A stretch of DNA of 64,000 nucleotides from Zoogloea sp. LCSB751 (GTDB lineage: Bacteria > Pseudomonadota > Gammaproteobacteria > Burkholderiales > Rhodocyclaceae), in NCBI RefSeq assembly GCF_002028455.1, contig NZ_MWUM01000006.1:211286-275285 (forward strand), in the 5' to 3' direction. Made by a program: the position numbers and the translations under genes. Below the pieces are notes generated by a model. That model saw nothing but the letters and a program-made list of their open reading frames with translations. It was not told the DNA's origin and made no database searches. Positions 30,115 to 44,859 of the stretch are shown one piece after another (within the stretch, counting starts at the first letter, position 1; the number at the start of each line of letters is the position of its first letter).

Positions 30115-31310
30115 AAGCCATCCTGATTCTCAATGCCGGCTCGTCGAGCCTGAAGTTCGCCCTTTTCCCGATGATCCCCGAGCTGGCCGACCGGCCACGC
30201 CTGTCCGGCCAGGTGGAAGGCATCGGCGCCGAACCGCTGATGCATGCGGTGGACAGCAGCACCGGCGAGCGCTTCGCCGAAGGCCTGACGGTGCCGGACG
30301 GCACCGATCAGAACGGCCAGCACCGCCTGGCGCTGGAATTCCTATTCGAGTGGATCAACCGCCACACGCCCGGAGTGGACATCATCGCCGCGGGTCACCG
30401 TATCGTGCATGGCGGCGACCACTACGGCGCACCGGTCGTGCTGACACCTGACGTCGTCAGCGAACTGGAAACCCTGATCCCCCTCGCCCCGCTGCACCAG
30501 CCCCACAACCTGCGGGCCATCAAGTCCCTGTTCACGCTGATGCCCAACGTGCGCCAGGTCGGCTGCTTCGACACGGCCTTCCACCGCACCCGCCTGCCGG
30601 TCGCCTCCCGCTTCCCGCTGCCCCGCTCGTACTACAACGAAGGGGTGAAGCGCTATGGCTTCCACGGCCTGTCCTACGAGTTCGTATCCCGCCAGCTGCC
30701 CGACCTGCTGGGTGAGGAAAAGGCCTGCGGACCGATCCTCATCGCCCACCTGGGCAACGGCGCCAGCATGTGCGCGCTGCGCGACGGGGTCAGCCGCGAC
30801 ACCAGCATGGGCTTCACCGCGGTGGACGGCCTGATGATGGGCACCCGCACCGGCTCGCTCGATCCCGGCGTGATCCTGCATCTGATCGAGCAGAAGGGCA
30901 TGGACGCCAAGGCCCTCAGCAACCTGTTCTACAAGCAGTCCGGCCTGCTCGGCGTGTCCGGCCTCAGCCAGGACATGCGGGCCCTGCTCGACTCCGACGA
31001 GGAATCGGCGAAGGAAGCCGTCGAGCTGTTCTGCTATCGCGCCGCCTGCATGATCGGCCACCTGTCGATGGCCGCTGGCGGGCTGGATGCACTGGTGTTC
31101 ACCGGCGGCATCGGCGAACACGCTGCACCGGTGCGCGCGCGCATCGCCGAATGGCTGGAATGGACCGGCCTGCGCCTCTACACGGCCGCCAACCAGCGCC
31201 ACGCGACGCGCATCCACGCCAAGGACAGCAAGGTGGAGGTGCTGGTGGTGCCGACCAACGAGGAATGGATGATCGGCCACCACACGGTGAATCTGCTGGG
31301 GCTGAACTGA
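30111..31310 (+). CDS. ackA: Acetate kinase
   Basis: A 399-residue ASKHA-fold kinase that interconverts acetyl phosphate and ADP with acetate and ATP. LNAGSSSLKFALF is the N-terminal phosphate-binding motif, GFHGLSYEFV contains a catalytic His, and HLGNGASMCALRDG and FTGGIGEHAAPVR are further family motifs. The GTG start overlaps the stop of the MaoC-Pta gene, showing tight coupling with phosphotransacetylase. Length is typical. A pair of REP-like repeats and a hairpin terminator lie in the 206 bases between this gene and the convergent gltD. Confidence 0.96.
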   Translation: MKAILILNAGSSSLKFALFPMIPELADRPRLSGQVEGIGAEPLMHAVDSSTGERFAEGLTVPDGTDQNGQHRLALEFLFEWINRHTPGVDIIAAGHRIVHGGDHYGAPVVLTPDVVSELETLIPLAPLHQPHNLRAIKSLFTLMPNVRQVGCFDTAFHRTRLPVASRFPLPRSYYNEGVKRYGFHGLSYEFVSRQLPDLLGEEKACGPILIAHLGNGASMCALRDGVSRDTSMGFTAVDGLMMGTRTGSLDPGVILHLIEQKGMDAKALSNLFYKQSGLLGVSGLSQDMRALLDSDEESAKEAVELFCYRAACMIGHLSMAAGGLDALVFTGGIGEHAAPVRARIAEWLEWTGLRLYTAANQRHATRIHAKDSKVEVLVVPTNEEWMIGHHTVNLLGLN

Positions 31311-31364
31311 AACAGCAGAAATATCGGGACAGGGAGCCCATCAGCAGGGCTCTCTCCTTTCTCT

Positions 31365-31433
31365 TGTGGGGGCGAATTCATTCGCCCGCAGTCGGTTGAA
31401 CAGCGTCCGTGGGCGAATGAATTCGCCCCCACA
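31365..31433. repeat. Inverted pair of REP-like palindromic repeats (locus 3)
   Basis: TGTGGGGGCGAATTCATTCG begins the first element (31365-31390); the second (31408-31433) is its inverted copy, with core GGGCGAATGAATTCGCCC. The 17 bases between them are not repeated elsewhere. This is the best-preserved pair in the window. Confidence 0.88.
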
Positions 31434-31471
31434 GGCGCGCGCTCCGGCAGGAAAGCGCTCCCCAGAAATGC

Positions 31472-31499
31472 AAAAAGCCCGGGTCACCCCAGGCTTTTT
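31472..31499. terminator. Bidirectional intrinsic terminator between ackA and gltD
   Basis: AAAAAGCC and GGCTTTTT form the stem, with a further GGG/CCC pairing inside and runs of A and T at both ends. It can terminate transcription from either side. Confidence 0.88.
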
Positions 31500-31516
31500 G
31501 CTTGATGCCTTGCGGA

Positions 31517-32980
31517 TCAGCGCGGCAGGACGCTGCTGCCCATCAGGAAGGTGTCGACCTCGCGGGCGGCCTGACGGCCTTCGCGGATCGCCCACACCAC
31601 CAGGGACTGGCCACGGCGCACGTCACCGGCAGCGAAGACCTTCGGCACGTTGGTGGCGTAGCAGCCCTCACCGTCGGTGGTGGCCTTGGCGTTGCCACGG
31701 CCGTCCTTGTCGACGCCGAAGGCTTCGAGCAGGGACGCCACCGGGTTGGTGAAGCCCATCGCGAACAGCACCAGATCAGCCGGCAGCTCACGCTCGGAAC
31801 CCGGCACTTCGGTCGGCTTGCCGTCCTTCCATTCGAGTTCGACAGTCTTCAAGGCCTTGACCTTGCCGTTCTCACCGATGAACTCCTTGGTGGACACGGC
31901 GAACTCGCGGCTGCAGCCTTCTTCGTGGGAAGACGAGGTGCGCAGCTTGATCGGCCAGTACGGCCAGGTCAGCGGACGGTTCTCTTCCTTCGGCGGCTCG
32001 GGCATCACTTCGAACTGGGTCACGGACGTGGCGCCGTGACGGTTGGAGGTGCCGACGCAGTCGGAACCGGTGTCGCCACCGCCGATCACGATGACGTGCT
32101 TGCCGGTAGCGGAGATCGGGTTCTTGTCGTCGCCCGCCACTTCCTTGTTCTGCGGAATCAGGAATTCCAGTGCGAAGTGGATGCCGGACAGCTCGCGTCC
32201 CGGAACCGGCAGGTCACGGGGCACTTCGGAACCGGCGGCGAGGATCACCGCGTCGAACTCGGACTGGAGCTGCTCGGCGGAGACCACCTCGACGGCGTCA
32301 TCGTTGATGCCGGTTGCACCCGGCTTCGCGCCGACGCACACCTTGGTGCGGAAGGTGACGCCTTCGGCTTCCAGCTGGGCCACGCGACGATCGATGCCGG
32401 ACTTCTCCAGCTTGAAGTCGGGGATGCCGTAGCGCAGCAGACCACCGATGCGCGAGCTCTTCTCGAAGACCGTCACGTCGTGGCCGACGCGGGCCAGTTG
32501 CTGGGCCGCAGCCAGGCCGGCCGGGCCGGAGCCGACGACGGCGACCTTCTTGCCGGTCTTGGTGGCGGCGGGCTGGGGTACAACCCAGCCGTTTTCCCAG
32601 GCCTTGTCGATGATTGCGTGCTCGATCGACTTGATACCCACCGCATCCGTGTTGATGTTCAGCGTGCAGGCCGCCTCGCAGGGAGCGGGGCAGATCCGGC
32701 CGGTGAAGTCCGGGAAGTTGTTGGTCGAGTGCAGAACCTCGATCGCTTCCTTCCAGTTGCCACGGTAAACCAGGTCATTCCAGTCGGGAATGATGTTGTT
32801 CACCGGACAGCCGTTGTTGCAGAACGGAATGCCGCAGTCCATGCAACGGGCGCCCTGCTTGGCTGCATCTTCGTCGCTCAGGTGAGCGACGAATTCCTTG
32901 TAGTGCTTGAGACGCTGCTCGACCGGGGCATAGGCCTCGGAAAGACGCTGGTACTCGAGAAATCCAGTTGGCTTGCCCAT
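31517..32980 (-). CDS. gltD: Glutamate synthase, small (beta) subunit
   Basis: This 487-residue flavoprotein passes electrons from NADPH to the large subunit of glutamate synthase. The N-terminal iron-sulfur cysteines are in [18 protein letters not shown] and [16 protein letters not shown]-binding [16 protein letters not shown] and NADPH-binding [15 protein letters not shown] follow. Length is typical. It begins two bases after gltB on the same strand and is its operon partner, giving nitrogen assimilation from glutamine and 2-oxoglutarate. Confidence 0.97.
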   Translation of the reverse strand: MGKPTGFLEYQRLSEAYAPVEQRLKHYKEFVAHLSDEDAAKQGARCMDCGIPFCNNGCPVNNIIPDWNDLVYRGNWKEAIEVLHSTNNFPDFTGRICPAPCEAACTLNINTDAVGIKSIEHAIIDKAWENGWVVPQPAATKTGKKVAVVGSGPAGLAAAQQLARVGHDVTVFEKSSRIGGLLRYGIPDFKLEKSGIDRRVAQLEAEGVTFRTKVCVGAKPGATGINDDAVEVVSAEQLQSEFDAVILAAGSEVPRDLPVPGRELSGIHFALEFLIPQNKEVAGDDKNPISATGKHVIVIGGGDTGSDCVGTSNRHGATSVTQFEVMPEPPKEENRPLTWPYWPIKLRTSSSHEEGCSREFAVSTKEFIGENGKVKALKTVELEWKDGKPTEVPGSERELPADLVLFAMGFTNPVASLLEAFGVDKDGRGNAKATTDGEGCYATNVPKVFAAGDVRRGQSLVVWAIREGRQAAREVDTFLMGSSVLPR

Positions 32981-32982
32981 TG

Positions 32983-37659
<4,677 letters not shown>

Positions 37660-37829
37660 CTTGTTTTTCCTCGACACAACACACACCGGCGCCGCGTAGC
37701 GCACCGCGCCGGACCTTCAAACTGCGGGAAATCGCCCCGTCCGAACCGTGAAAAAGCCGGCGACACGCGGCCAGCCGGCTACGTTCGATCCCGACGAGGA
37801 GACCGTTCAAACACATTGGGCGAGGGTCG

Positions 37830-37859
37830 AATATACCGCTCCAAGAGCCCTGTTTTCAA
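37830..37859 (-). promoter_or_regulatory. Sigma-70-like promoter for gltBD
   Basis: Read on the minus strand, TTGAAA (37854-37859) and TATATT (37830-37835) are separated by 18 bases. A start of transcription near 37823 would give a leader of about 165 bases before gltB. Confidence 0.6.
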
Positions 37860-37893
37860 GGATTTTTTGCGCTGCCGCAAGCCGTTGCAGGGC

Positions 37894-39018
37894 TCAGTGG
37901 ATCTCACCGACGGCAAACAGGCGCCGGTGCTCACGCATCGCATATCTATCCGTCATCCCTGCAATATAGTCGGCGATGGCGCGGGGCTTGTCGGCACGGG
38001 CCATTTGCTGGTACTGAGGCGGCAGCAAGCGGGGATCGTCCATGAAGGCCCGAAAAAGATCCCGGATGATGCGCCGGGCCTTGTCGGTCATGCGCAGCAC
38101 CTGGAAGTGGTGGTACAGCGCTTCCCGCAGAAAGGTCTTGAGGACACGCAACTCGGGCAGCACGGCGTCGCTATAGGCCACCAGGCGCGGTGCGGCATGT
38201 ACGTCATCGAGGGAAACCACGCCGGCAGCGGCAATGTTGGCGCGGGTCTGCTCGATGAGGTCCACCGCCATCATGTTGATCATGCGCCGGATGGTTTCGT
38301 GGATCAGCCGCCGCCCGGCGAGGCCCGGATAGGCAGCCTCGACAGCCTCCCGGTTGCGACGGAAGATCGGCACCGCATCGAGTTGCTCGAGGGTGATCAA
38401 CCCCGAACGCAGCCCGTCATCCACGTCGTGGTTGTTGTAGGCGATCTCGTCGGCCAGGTTGGCCAGTTGCGCCTCCAGCGAGGGTTGATGCCCCTGCAGG
38501 AAACGCTGCCCGATGTCGCCAAGGAGAGCGGCATTCTTCAGCGAGCAGTGCTTGAGGATCCCTTCGCGGGTCTCATGCATCAGGTTGAGGCCGTTGAACC
38601 CGGCGTAGCTCTCCTCAAGCACGTCCACCGTCCGCAGGGACTGCAGATTGTGCTCGAAGCCACCGAAGTCCTGCATGCAGGCGTGCAAGGCGTCCTGCCC
38701 GGCATGGCCGAAGGGGGTGTGCCCCAGGTCGTGGGCGAGGGCTACCGCTTCTGCCAGGTCCTCGTTGAGGTGCAACGCCCGGGCGATGGAGCGGGTGATC
38801 TGGGCAACCTCGATACTGTGGGTCAGGCGGGTCCGGAACAGATCGCCTTCGTGATTGACGAAGACCTGGGTCTTATACTCGAGGCGCCGGAAGGCCGTGC
38901 AATGCACGATACGGTCCCGGTCGCGCTGGAATTCGCCGCGCGCCACCGGTGGCGGCTCAGCCACCCGGCGGCCCCGGGAGTTGGTCTCGACAACGGCATA
39001 GGATGCCAGGTCTGCCAT
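37894..39018 (-). CDS. dgt: dGTP triphosphohydrolase
   Basis: A 374-residue HD-domain enzyme that cleaves dGTP (or other dNTPs) to the nucleoside and triphosphate. [14 protein letters not shown] and [15 protein letters not shown] are the metal-binding HD motifs, and the beginning ([24 protein letters not shown]) is that of the Dgt family. It is the short, type-2 form without the insertions of E. coli Dgt. The start lies 11 bases after the aroB stop, so it belongs to an aroK-aroB-dgt transcript. Its role is dNTP pool control; the preferred substrate is not readable. Confidence 0.94.
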   Translation of the reverse strand: MADLASYAVVETNSRGRRVAEPPPVARGEFQRDRDRIVHCTAFRRLEYKTQVFVNHEGDLFRTRLTHSIEVAQITRSIARALHLNEDLAEAVALAHDLGHTPFGHAGQDALHACMQDFGGFEHNLQSLRTVDVLEESYAGFNGLNLMHETREGILKHCSLKNAALLGDIGQRFLQGHQPSLEAQLANLADEIAYNNHDVDDGLRSGLITLEQLDAVPIFRRNREAVEAAYPGLAGRRLIHETIRRMINMMAVDLIEQTRANIAAAGVVSLDDVHAAPRLVAYSDAVLPELRVLKTFLREALYHHFQVLRMTDKARRIIRDLFRAFMDDPRLLPPQYQQMARADKPRAIADYIAGMTDRYAMREHRRLFAVGEIH

Positions 39019-39029
39019 CTATCGGGCGC

Positions 39030-40109
39030 TCAGCAGCAAGCCTCAATGGTGGCACGAATGTCGTGCTGACTGGCCTCGGCGGTGACGACAGCCTCACCCA
39101 CCGCCTTCAGCAGCACCAGCCGCAGGGTGCCGTCCGCCACCTTCTTGTCGTGAGCCATCAGTTCGAGATAACGGTCCACGCCCAAGGGCGCGCCCTTCAC
39201 CGGCAGACCGGCCCGCTCATGAATGGAGCGGATGCGCTCCACGTCGGAGTCGGACAGCCAGCCGAGGCGCCGGGAAAGGTCTGCAGCCATGATCGCCCCG
39301 GCAGCCACGGCTTCACCGTGCAACCAAGTACCATAGCCCAACCCGGTTTCGATGGCATGACCGAAGGTGTGCCCCAGATTGAGCGTTGCTCGCACACCCT
39401 GCTCCGTCTCATCGGCAGCGACGACTTCCGCCTTGTTGCGGCAGGAGCGCTCGACCGCTTCGGCCAACGCCTCCGCATCGCGCGCAAGCAGACGCTCGAC
39501 ATTGGCCTCGATCCACTCCAGGAAAGGCAGATCCCGGATCAGCCCGTACTTGATGACTTCGGCCAGCCCCGCTCTCAGCTCCCTGTCAGGCAGGGTATTG
39601 AGGACCGACGTGTCGGCCAGCACCAGCCTGGGCTGGTAGAAGGCACCGATCATGTTCTTGCCGAGGGGATGATTGATCGCGGTCTTGCCACCGACGGACG
39701 AATCCACCTGCGACAACAACGTGGTCGGCACCTGAATGAAAGGCACACCGCGCTGGTAGGTCGCCGCAGCAAACCCGACCATGTCGCCGACAACCCCGCC
39801 ACCGAGAGCGATCAGCGTCGTCCCGCGATCACAGCGGCTGGACAGCAGGCCATCGAATATCGTGTTGAGGGTCTCCCAATCCTTGTGCGCCTCACCATCC
39901 GGCAGCACGATCTCGGTAACGGTCAGCCCGCGAGCCTTCAGACCATCAACAAAACCGCGCAGATAGAGGGGCCCCACCACATCGTTGGTGATCACCGCGA
40001 CACGGCGCGATTTCACATACGGCAGAAGCAGACCGGAATCTGTCAGCAGCCCTCCTCCAATCCGGATCGGATAACTGCGTTCAGCCAATTCAACGTTCAA
40101 TGTGCGCAT
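39030..40109 (-). CDS. aroB: 3-dehydroquinate synthase
   Basis: A 359-residue enzyme for step two of the shikimate pathway, turning DAHP into 3-dehydroquinate with NAD+ and a divalent metal. [39 protein letters not shown] and the metal ligands in [12 protein letters not shown] and LHGEAVAAG are all present. The ATG at 40109 overlaps the 3' end of aroK by 13 bases, and [18 protein letters not shown] is the normal start; longer frames run into aroK. Confidence 0.97.
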   Translation of the reverse strand: MRTLNVELAERSYPIRIGGGLLTDSGLLLPYVKSRRVAVITNDVVGPLYLRGFVDGLKARGLTVTEIVLPDGEAHKDWETLNTIFDGLLSSRCDRGTTLIALGGGVVGDMVGFAAATYQRGVPFIQVPTTLLSQVDSSVGGKTAINHPLGKNMIGAFYQPRLVLADTSVLNTLPDRELRAGLAEVIKYGLIRDLPFLEWIEANVERLLARDAEALAEAVERSCRNKAEVVAADETEQGVRATLNLGHTFGHAIETGLGYGTWLHGEAVAAGAIMAADLSRRLGWLSDSDVERIRSIHERAGLPVKGAPLGVDRYLELMAHDKKVADGTLRLVLLKAVGEAVVTAEASQHDIRATIEACC

Positions 40110-40639
40110 AAGTCGTGCAATTCCTTTTCGATCAGACGCACCATCGCGTGCGGCGTTCCGCGCCCCCCTTCGACGATGATGTGCGCAACCTCGCGGTACA
40201 GCGGGTCGCGGACGACATACAACTGCTGGAGCCGCCCCTTGGGGTCCGGTACCTGCAGCAGAGGGCGCGTCTTGTCGTGACGGGTGCGCTCCCACAGGAC
40301 GTGGGGCGGAACATTGAGATAAACGACCACACCCCGCCCGGACAACAGGTTGCGGTTGATGGGATTGATCACTGCCCCCCCCCCGGTGGCGAGCACCATG
40401 TCCGACTCGGTGGTCAGCTCATCCAGGGTCTGGGTCTCTCGACGCCGGAAGCCATCTTCGCCTTCGATTTCGAAGATCGTCGGAATCTTGACCCCGGTCC
40501 GCACCTCGATCTCATGGTCGCTATCCACGAACCGCAGCCCGAGGCGCTTGGCCAGCTCCCGGCCGACGGTGGTTTTACCGGAGCCGGGCATGCCCACCAG
40601 AACAACACATCTCGACTGCTGCAAATTCACTTCAGACAT
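40097..40639 (-). CDS. aroK: Shikimate kinase
   Basis: A 180-residue P-loop kinase that phosphorylates shikimate at O3. The Walker A motif is [11 protein letters not shown], shikimate contacts are in FVDSDHEIE and LATGGGAVI, and the lid is in [13 protein letters not shown]. The ATG at 40639 is preferred to one at 40705, because the earlier one lies on the far side of a strong intrinsic terminator that ends the upstream transcript. This also means aroK must have its own promoter within or close to that region, or rely on read-through. aroB and dgt follow. Confidence 0.96.
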   Translation of the reverse strand: MSEVNLQQSRCVVLVGMPGSGKTTVGRELAKRLGLRFVDSDHEIEVRTGVKIPTIFEIEGEDGFRRRETQTLDELTTESDMVLATGGGAVINPINRNLLSGRGVVVYLNVPPHVLWERTRHDKTRPLLQVPDPKGRLQQLYVVRDPLYREVAHIIVEGGRGTPHAMVRLIEKELHDLCAH

Positions 40640-40656
40640 GCCGCCATCTAACCATG

Positions 40657-40685
40657 AAAAAGCCCCGCTCGTCACCGGGCGGGGC
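40657..40685 (-). terminator. Intrinsic terminator ending the pil/Ig-lipoprotein operon
   Basis: On the minus strand GCCCCGC (40685-40679), a 10-base loop and GCGGGGC (40668-40662) are followed by TTTTT. It separates the pil operon from aroK. Confidence 0.88.
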
Positions 40686-40708
40686 AGGAAGCCATGAATC
40701 GTCAAATA

Positions 40709-42646
40709 TCAATAGCGGGACTGGCACCCACCCGTCACATCCGTTCCGAACGGAGAATACTGGAACGACGGTGAAACATCAGGATTCAACACCTCGCTGG
40801 AGGGATACGGCAGGTCAAAGCTGCGGCCAGCAAAATTATTCTTACCAGAAACCGCAGCAGTTGCCTTCAACTCAACCTTGGTCCAATACGCATAATTCGG
40901 CGGATATACCACCCAAAATGCCGCCGAACCGCCATTGTCGGTAGTGACCGTCACACTCGACGCCTGCGTAGCAGACGTGATCGGAGGCATCACCGCTGCT
41001 GCACCGTTTGGTTCAAGAATACCGTCACCATCATAGTCACCGAGTTCGCCCGTCTGGACGAATCCGTCATTGTTGGCATCTTCGGCCAGGCACAAGACTT
41101 CGGATGTCACTGACCACTTCTTGCCATCGCTAGCAAACTGGCCCTTTCTGAACGAAACACCGCGTAACGAGATCGTCACAGCTTGATTCTTGATCGGATT
41201 ACCGGCGGAGTCGGTGACAAAAACGCCCCAGACCGAGTGATAGCGAGGAGGATCGGAGTCCTTCACCAGCAAATTATCGGTACTGATCACCATATTCACG
41301 CCCTGGCCCGCCACGGTCAGTGAAGAAGAACCCGTGACGCTCGTACCATTTACCGTGGCGACCAATTGCACAGAATCCTTGCCGCTCAGGTTCGGATCGG
41401 CTTTGAAAATCGTCGACGCCACACCAGAGTCATCCGTGTAGGCAATCGACGGATTGGCAGTACCGCCTCCATTCGGCGCAGTGAAAATGACGGTACTGCC
41501 CGAAATCGGATTGCCCGAGTTATCCCGAACCACCGCGTAGACCGCAGCTGAGCCATTCGGCGACAGCGTAGTCGGATCGGACTGCACGACAATCTGAGTC
41601 GGCACCAGGGCCACGAACTTCACATCCCGCTTGGCCGTCGTTCCGGACGCCGACGAGCCGTTGAGGATCGCAGCGATCGTTGCCGCCCCAGCCCCCGGGG
41701 ACTTGACATAAGCGGTTGCGGTAGTTCCCGAGAAGGCAACTGTCTGGGTCGCGCCGGCGGTCGAACAAGCGGCAGTCGCATACACCGAACCACGCGACGA
41801 CGTGAAAGTTACACTGTCCGCAGCAACACCTCCGGACAACTGCACGGCAACCGGAGTGCAGGTATTGATGGACAGCGACGCCCCCGAGGCAGGAGCGGCA
41901 AACGAGAAATCAACCGAGGAAATCGCCACATCCTTAGATGCAATGGCACCCAGCGCACTCGCCGTGATGGTATCCGCCCCACTGATCGTCGGCGTAAAAG
42001 TTACCGTAGCTTGACCGCCGGAATTGGTCCTCACCGTCGCCGGGATCGAATTTCCAAGCTTGGAGGTCAATGCCACGTCCTGATTGGCAATAGCCTTTCC
42101 AGCGCCATCCAGTACGCTGATCGACATCGAAACCTGCTTGCCGACGACACCCGATGCGTCGCCACCAAAACCGAGGCGAGTTCCCTGGATGGCAACCGTA
42201 ATCGTCTTGGTCAGCGACTTGTGGGTCGCCGTGATCGTCACCGTCCGATTGGACTTGTTGTCGTCGGAGTTGAACTGAACCGTCGCTACGCCAGTAGTTT
42301 TATCGGTCGTCGCGCTCGGCGCAGAAAGCGTACCGGAATCAACCGAGAAATTGACCACCTCGCTGCTGACCACCGCATTTCCGCTGTCTTTCAAGGCCGC
42401 CTTTACGGACACCGTAGAGCTGCCGTCAGTCTGGATAGACGGAGTATCCACCGTCAGAGTCAGTTGAGTGGCAGTCTGCGCGGTCGAATCAGTAACACAC
42501 GCGCCGTTGGCATTAAAGGCAAGACACGTGCTGCTTCCCGAGCCACCTCCACCACCTCCACCACAGGCGGCGAGCAACAGCGCGAGCAGCGCAGGAACGA
42601 CGGGGGCAGAACGCGAATATGGACGCGCTACAGTGCATTTACTCAT
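40709..42646 (-). CDS. Ig-like (Big_1/invasin-type) lipoprotein with EF-hand-like loop
   Basis: A 645-residue exported lipoprotein: signal peptide with lipobox LLALLLAAC, then a glycine-rich spacer GGGGGGGSGSS. At least three to four bacterial Ig-like repeats follow (for example TLTVDTPSIQTDGSSTVSVKA and VVQSDPTTLSPNGSAAVYAVV). Near the C-terminus, residues 523-534 (DANNDGFVQTGE) fit an EF-hand calcium loop, with DYDGDG just after. The gene begins 24 bases after pilQ and ends in a terminator, so it is the last gene of the pilus operon, in the place where aroK usually follows directly. Its DNA is less GC-rich than pilQ. A cell-surface role linked to type IV pili and calcium is inferred. Confidence 0.82.
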   Translation of the reverse strand: MSKCTVARPYSRSAPVVPALLALLLAACGGGGGGGSGSSTCLAFNANGACVTDSTAQTATQLTLTVDTPSIQTDGSSTVSVKAALKDSGNAVVSSEVVNFSVDSGTLSAPSATTDKTTGVATVQFNSDDNKSNRTVTITATHKSLTKTITVAIQGTRLGFGGDASGVVGKQVSMSISVLDGAGKAIANQDVALTSKLGNSIPATVRTNSGGQATVTFTPTISGADTITASALGAIASKDVAISSVDFSFAAPASGASLSINTCTPVAVQLSGGVAADSVTFTSSRGSVYATAACSTAGATQTVAFSGTTATAYVKSPGAGAATIAAILNGSSASGTTAKRDVKFVALVPTQIVVQSDPTTLSPNGSAAVYAVVRDNSGNPISGSTVIFTAPNGGGTANPSIAYTDDSGVASTIFKADPNLSGKDSVQLVATVNGTSVTGSSSLTVAGQGVNMVISTDNLLVKDSDPPRYHSVWGVFVTDSAGNPIKNQAVTISLRGVSFRKGQFASDGKKWSVTSEVLCLAEDANNDGFVQTGELGDYDGDGILEPNGAAAVMPPITSATQASSVTVTTDNGGSAAFWVVYPPNYAYWTKVELKATAAVSGKNNFAGRSFDLPYPSSEVLNPDVSPSFQYSPFGTDVTGGCQSRY

Positions 42647-42669
42647 TGGAAATCCCATTCAAGCCGAAA

Positions 42670-44859
42670 CTATCTCAGCCCAAGCTGATCGTTGATGATT
42701 CGAGGTGTAATGAACACGAGCAGTTCGGTCTTGTTGTCCTTGCGCTCGGTATTACGGAACAGATAGCCAAGAACCGGCACATCTCCCAGCAACGGGATTT
42801 TCGTCGTGGTGCTGCCGACTTCCTGGATGTAGATCCCGCCAATCACCACCGTGCCGCCGTTCTCGACCACCACGTCGGTCTTGACGTGCTTGGTGTCGAT
42901 CGGAACGTTGCCGCCGGCAACCGGCTGATCGTAACGAGGCTGATCCTTGTTGACTTCGAGTGCCATCATGACCTTGCCATCGGGCGTGATCTGCGGCTTG
43001 ACCTTCAAGGTCAAGTTGGCCTTCTTGAAACTGACGGTCGGGAATGTAGACCCGCCTCCCGCCTGAGTTTGATAAGGCACTTCAGAGCCCTGCTCGATAA
43101 TGGCCTCCGCCTTGTCCGCCGTCATCACCCGTGGGCGGGATACGACCTTGCCGCGCCCATCCGCCTCCAGCGCCGAAACCTCGAGGTCGATGTAACGGGT
43201 GGCCGCGCTGTTCCACAACGCAAACGAGAACGCTCCCGCAGACTTATTGTTGATTGACGACGCCGGCAGATTCACGCCCAAGCTGTTGTTGAAATCGGGA
43301 ATGGTCGTGATCTGTCCGGCCTGGTAGCCAGTCGACGAAAGATTGCCCGTCCCGAAGGTATTCCGGAAAACCGGGACGCCACCGGTGGTGGTGCCGATCT
43401 GGCCGCCGGTTTTGGCTCCAAAACCAAGACGTACGCCCAGGTTGCTGGCAAACGTATCTGTGGCCTCGACGATCTGCGCCTCAATCAAGACCTGGCGCAC
43501 CTCGACGTCCACCTCGGCGATCAGACGCCGGATGTCCTCGAGCCGGGACGCCACGTCATTGACGAAGATCTTGTTGCTGCGCTCATCAGGCAGCACGCTG
43601 CCCCGCTTGGACAGCACGGACTGGTCCTTGCTCTTCAGGAACTCCGCAACACTCTTCGCCTTGTGGTAGTTGATCTGGAAACTCTCGGTCCGCAACGGCT
43701 CCAGATCACCGACCTGGGCCTTGGCCTCCAGATCGAGCTTCTCACGGGCCGCGAGTTCGTCCCGCGGGGCAATCCAGATCACGTTGCCGTTCTTGCGCAT
43801 GTCCAGGCCCCGCGCCTGCAGGATGATGTCGAGGGCCTGGTCCCAGGGCACATCTTTGAGCCGCAGCGTCAGATTGCCCTGCACCGAGTCGCTGGTGATG
43901 ATGTTGAAGTTCGTGAAGTCCGCGATGACTTGCAGCACGGAACGCACGTCGATGTTCTGGAAGTTCAGGGACAGCTTTTCGCCGGAGAAACGCCCCTTGC
44001 CAGTCCCTTGCGTCAGCTTGTTGGGATCTTCCTTGACCGGCTTCACCTCCAGAACGAACTGGCTGTCACTCTGATAGGCGTTGTGCTCCCAGAGTCCCCG
44101 CGGCGTCACCGTCATGCGCACGTTGCCGCCCTGAGTCTGGGTCAGAACGGAAGAGACGGGAGTACCGAAATCAATCACGTCGAGCTTGCGACGCAACTGT
44201 TCCGGCGCATCGGTCTTCAGGAAATCGACGACCAGGCTTTCACCCTGCTGACGGATATCGATGCCGGCATTCGGATCGGACAGATCGACCACCAGGCGTC
44301 CTTCACCATCCTTGCCACGCCGGAAATTGATATCGCGAATGGCATGCCGGTCTGCCGCCCCCGTGGCGGCAGGAGCGAACTGGGAGCTCTGCTGCGCAAG
44401 CGAACTCGTAGCCTCTCGGATCTGCCCGACCGCCAGCGTGATCAGCAGGTCATTGCCGTCCTGGCGCGTCTCATAGGGGTAGACCCGGGACAGGTTCAGG
44501 ACCAGGCGGGTCTGGTCTCCGACCTGGACGACATTCACGCTGCGCAGATCGCCGGCATTGAGCGTCTGACTGTTACGCCCCAAACCGTTCGCCGTATCCG
44601 GGAAGTCAAACGCGATACGGGCTGGACTCGCCACGCTGAAGCTTGCTGGTGAGGCGGCAAGAGGCTTGGCCAGCGTGAGCTTGAGGACAATGTTGCCCCC
44701 CTGCTCCACGGCCATGATCTTCTCGATCCGGTTGCTTGCCGGCGCTGCATCCGCAGCCTGTGGAGCCTGCGCGAACACGGACACCGGAGGCACCAGCCCC
44801 CCGAGACAAGCCGCCACCACCCATGCGCCAAACCTGAGCCCGTAAGGTCTCATTTTCAT
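42670..44859 (-). CDS. pilQ: Type IV pilus secretin
   Basis: The 729-residue outer-membrane channel for the pilus fibre. After the signal peptide (ending near VSVFAQA) come AMIN domains (about 40-300; RIAFDFPDTANGLGRN), the STN/N0 domain (KLSLNFQNIDVRSVLQVIADFTNFN), the N1 domain and the secretin core (VEVRQVLIEAQIVEATDTFASNLG, VPVLGYLFRNTERKDNKTELLVFITPRI). The ATG at 44859 overlaps the pilP stop (ATGA), with GAGG upstream; a second ATG lies two codons later. The order pilMNOPQ is complete here. Confidence 0.97.
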   Translation of the reverse strand: MKMRPYGLRFGAWVVAACLGGLVPPVSVFAQAPQAADAAPASNRIEKIMAVEQGGNIVLKLTLAKPLAASPASFSVASPARIAFDFPDTANGLGRNSQTLNAGDLRSVNVVQVGDQTRLVLNLSRVYPYETRQDGNDLLITLAVGQIREATSSLAQQSSQFAPAATGAADRHAIRDINFRRGKDGEGRLVVDLSDPNAGIDIRQQGESLVVDFLKTDAPEQLRRKLDVIDFGTPVSSVLTQTQGGNVRMTVTPRGLWEHNAYQSDSQFVLEVKPVKEDPNKLTQGTGKGRFSGEKLSLNFQNIDVRSVLQVIADFTNFNIITSDSVQGNLTLRLKDVPWDQALDIILQARGLDMRKNGNVIWIAPRDELAAREKLDLEAKAQVGDLEPLRTESFQINYHKAKSVAEFLKSKDQSVLSKRGSVLPDERSNKIFVNDVASRLEDIRRLIAEVDVEVRQVLIEAQIVEATDTFASNLGVRLGFGAKTGGQIGTTTGGVPVFRNTFGTGNLSSTGYQAGQITTIPDFNNSLGVNLPASSINNKSAGAFSFALWNSAATRYIDLEVSALEADGRGKVVSRPRVMTADKAEAIIEQGSEVPYQTQAGGGSTFPTVSFKKANLTLKVKPQITPDGKVMMALEVNKDQPRYDQPVAGGNVPIDTKHVKTDVVVENGGTVVIGGIYIQEVGSTTTKIPLLGDVPVLGYLFRNTERKDNKTELLVFITPRIINDQLGLR

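Noticed and set aside
40640..40705. Longer aroK start 22 codons upstream
   Set aside because: The extra part lies across an intrinsic terminator and has no similarity to shikimate kinases.
42530..42570. Simple-sequence GGN tract in the Ig-like lipoprotein as a phase-variation site
   Set aside because: It encodes the normal glycine spacer after the lipobox; the unit is three bases, so slippage would keep the frame.
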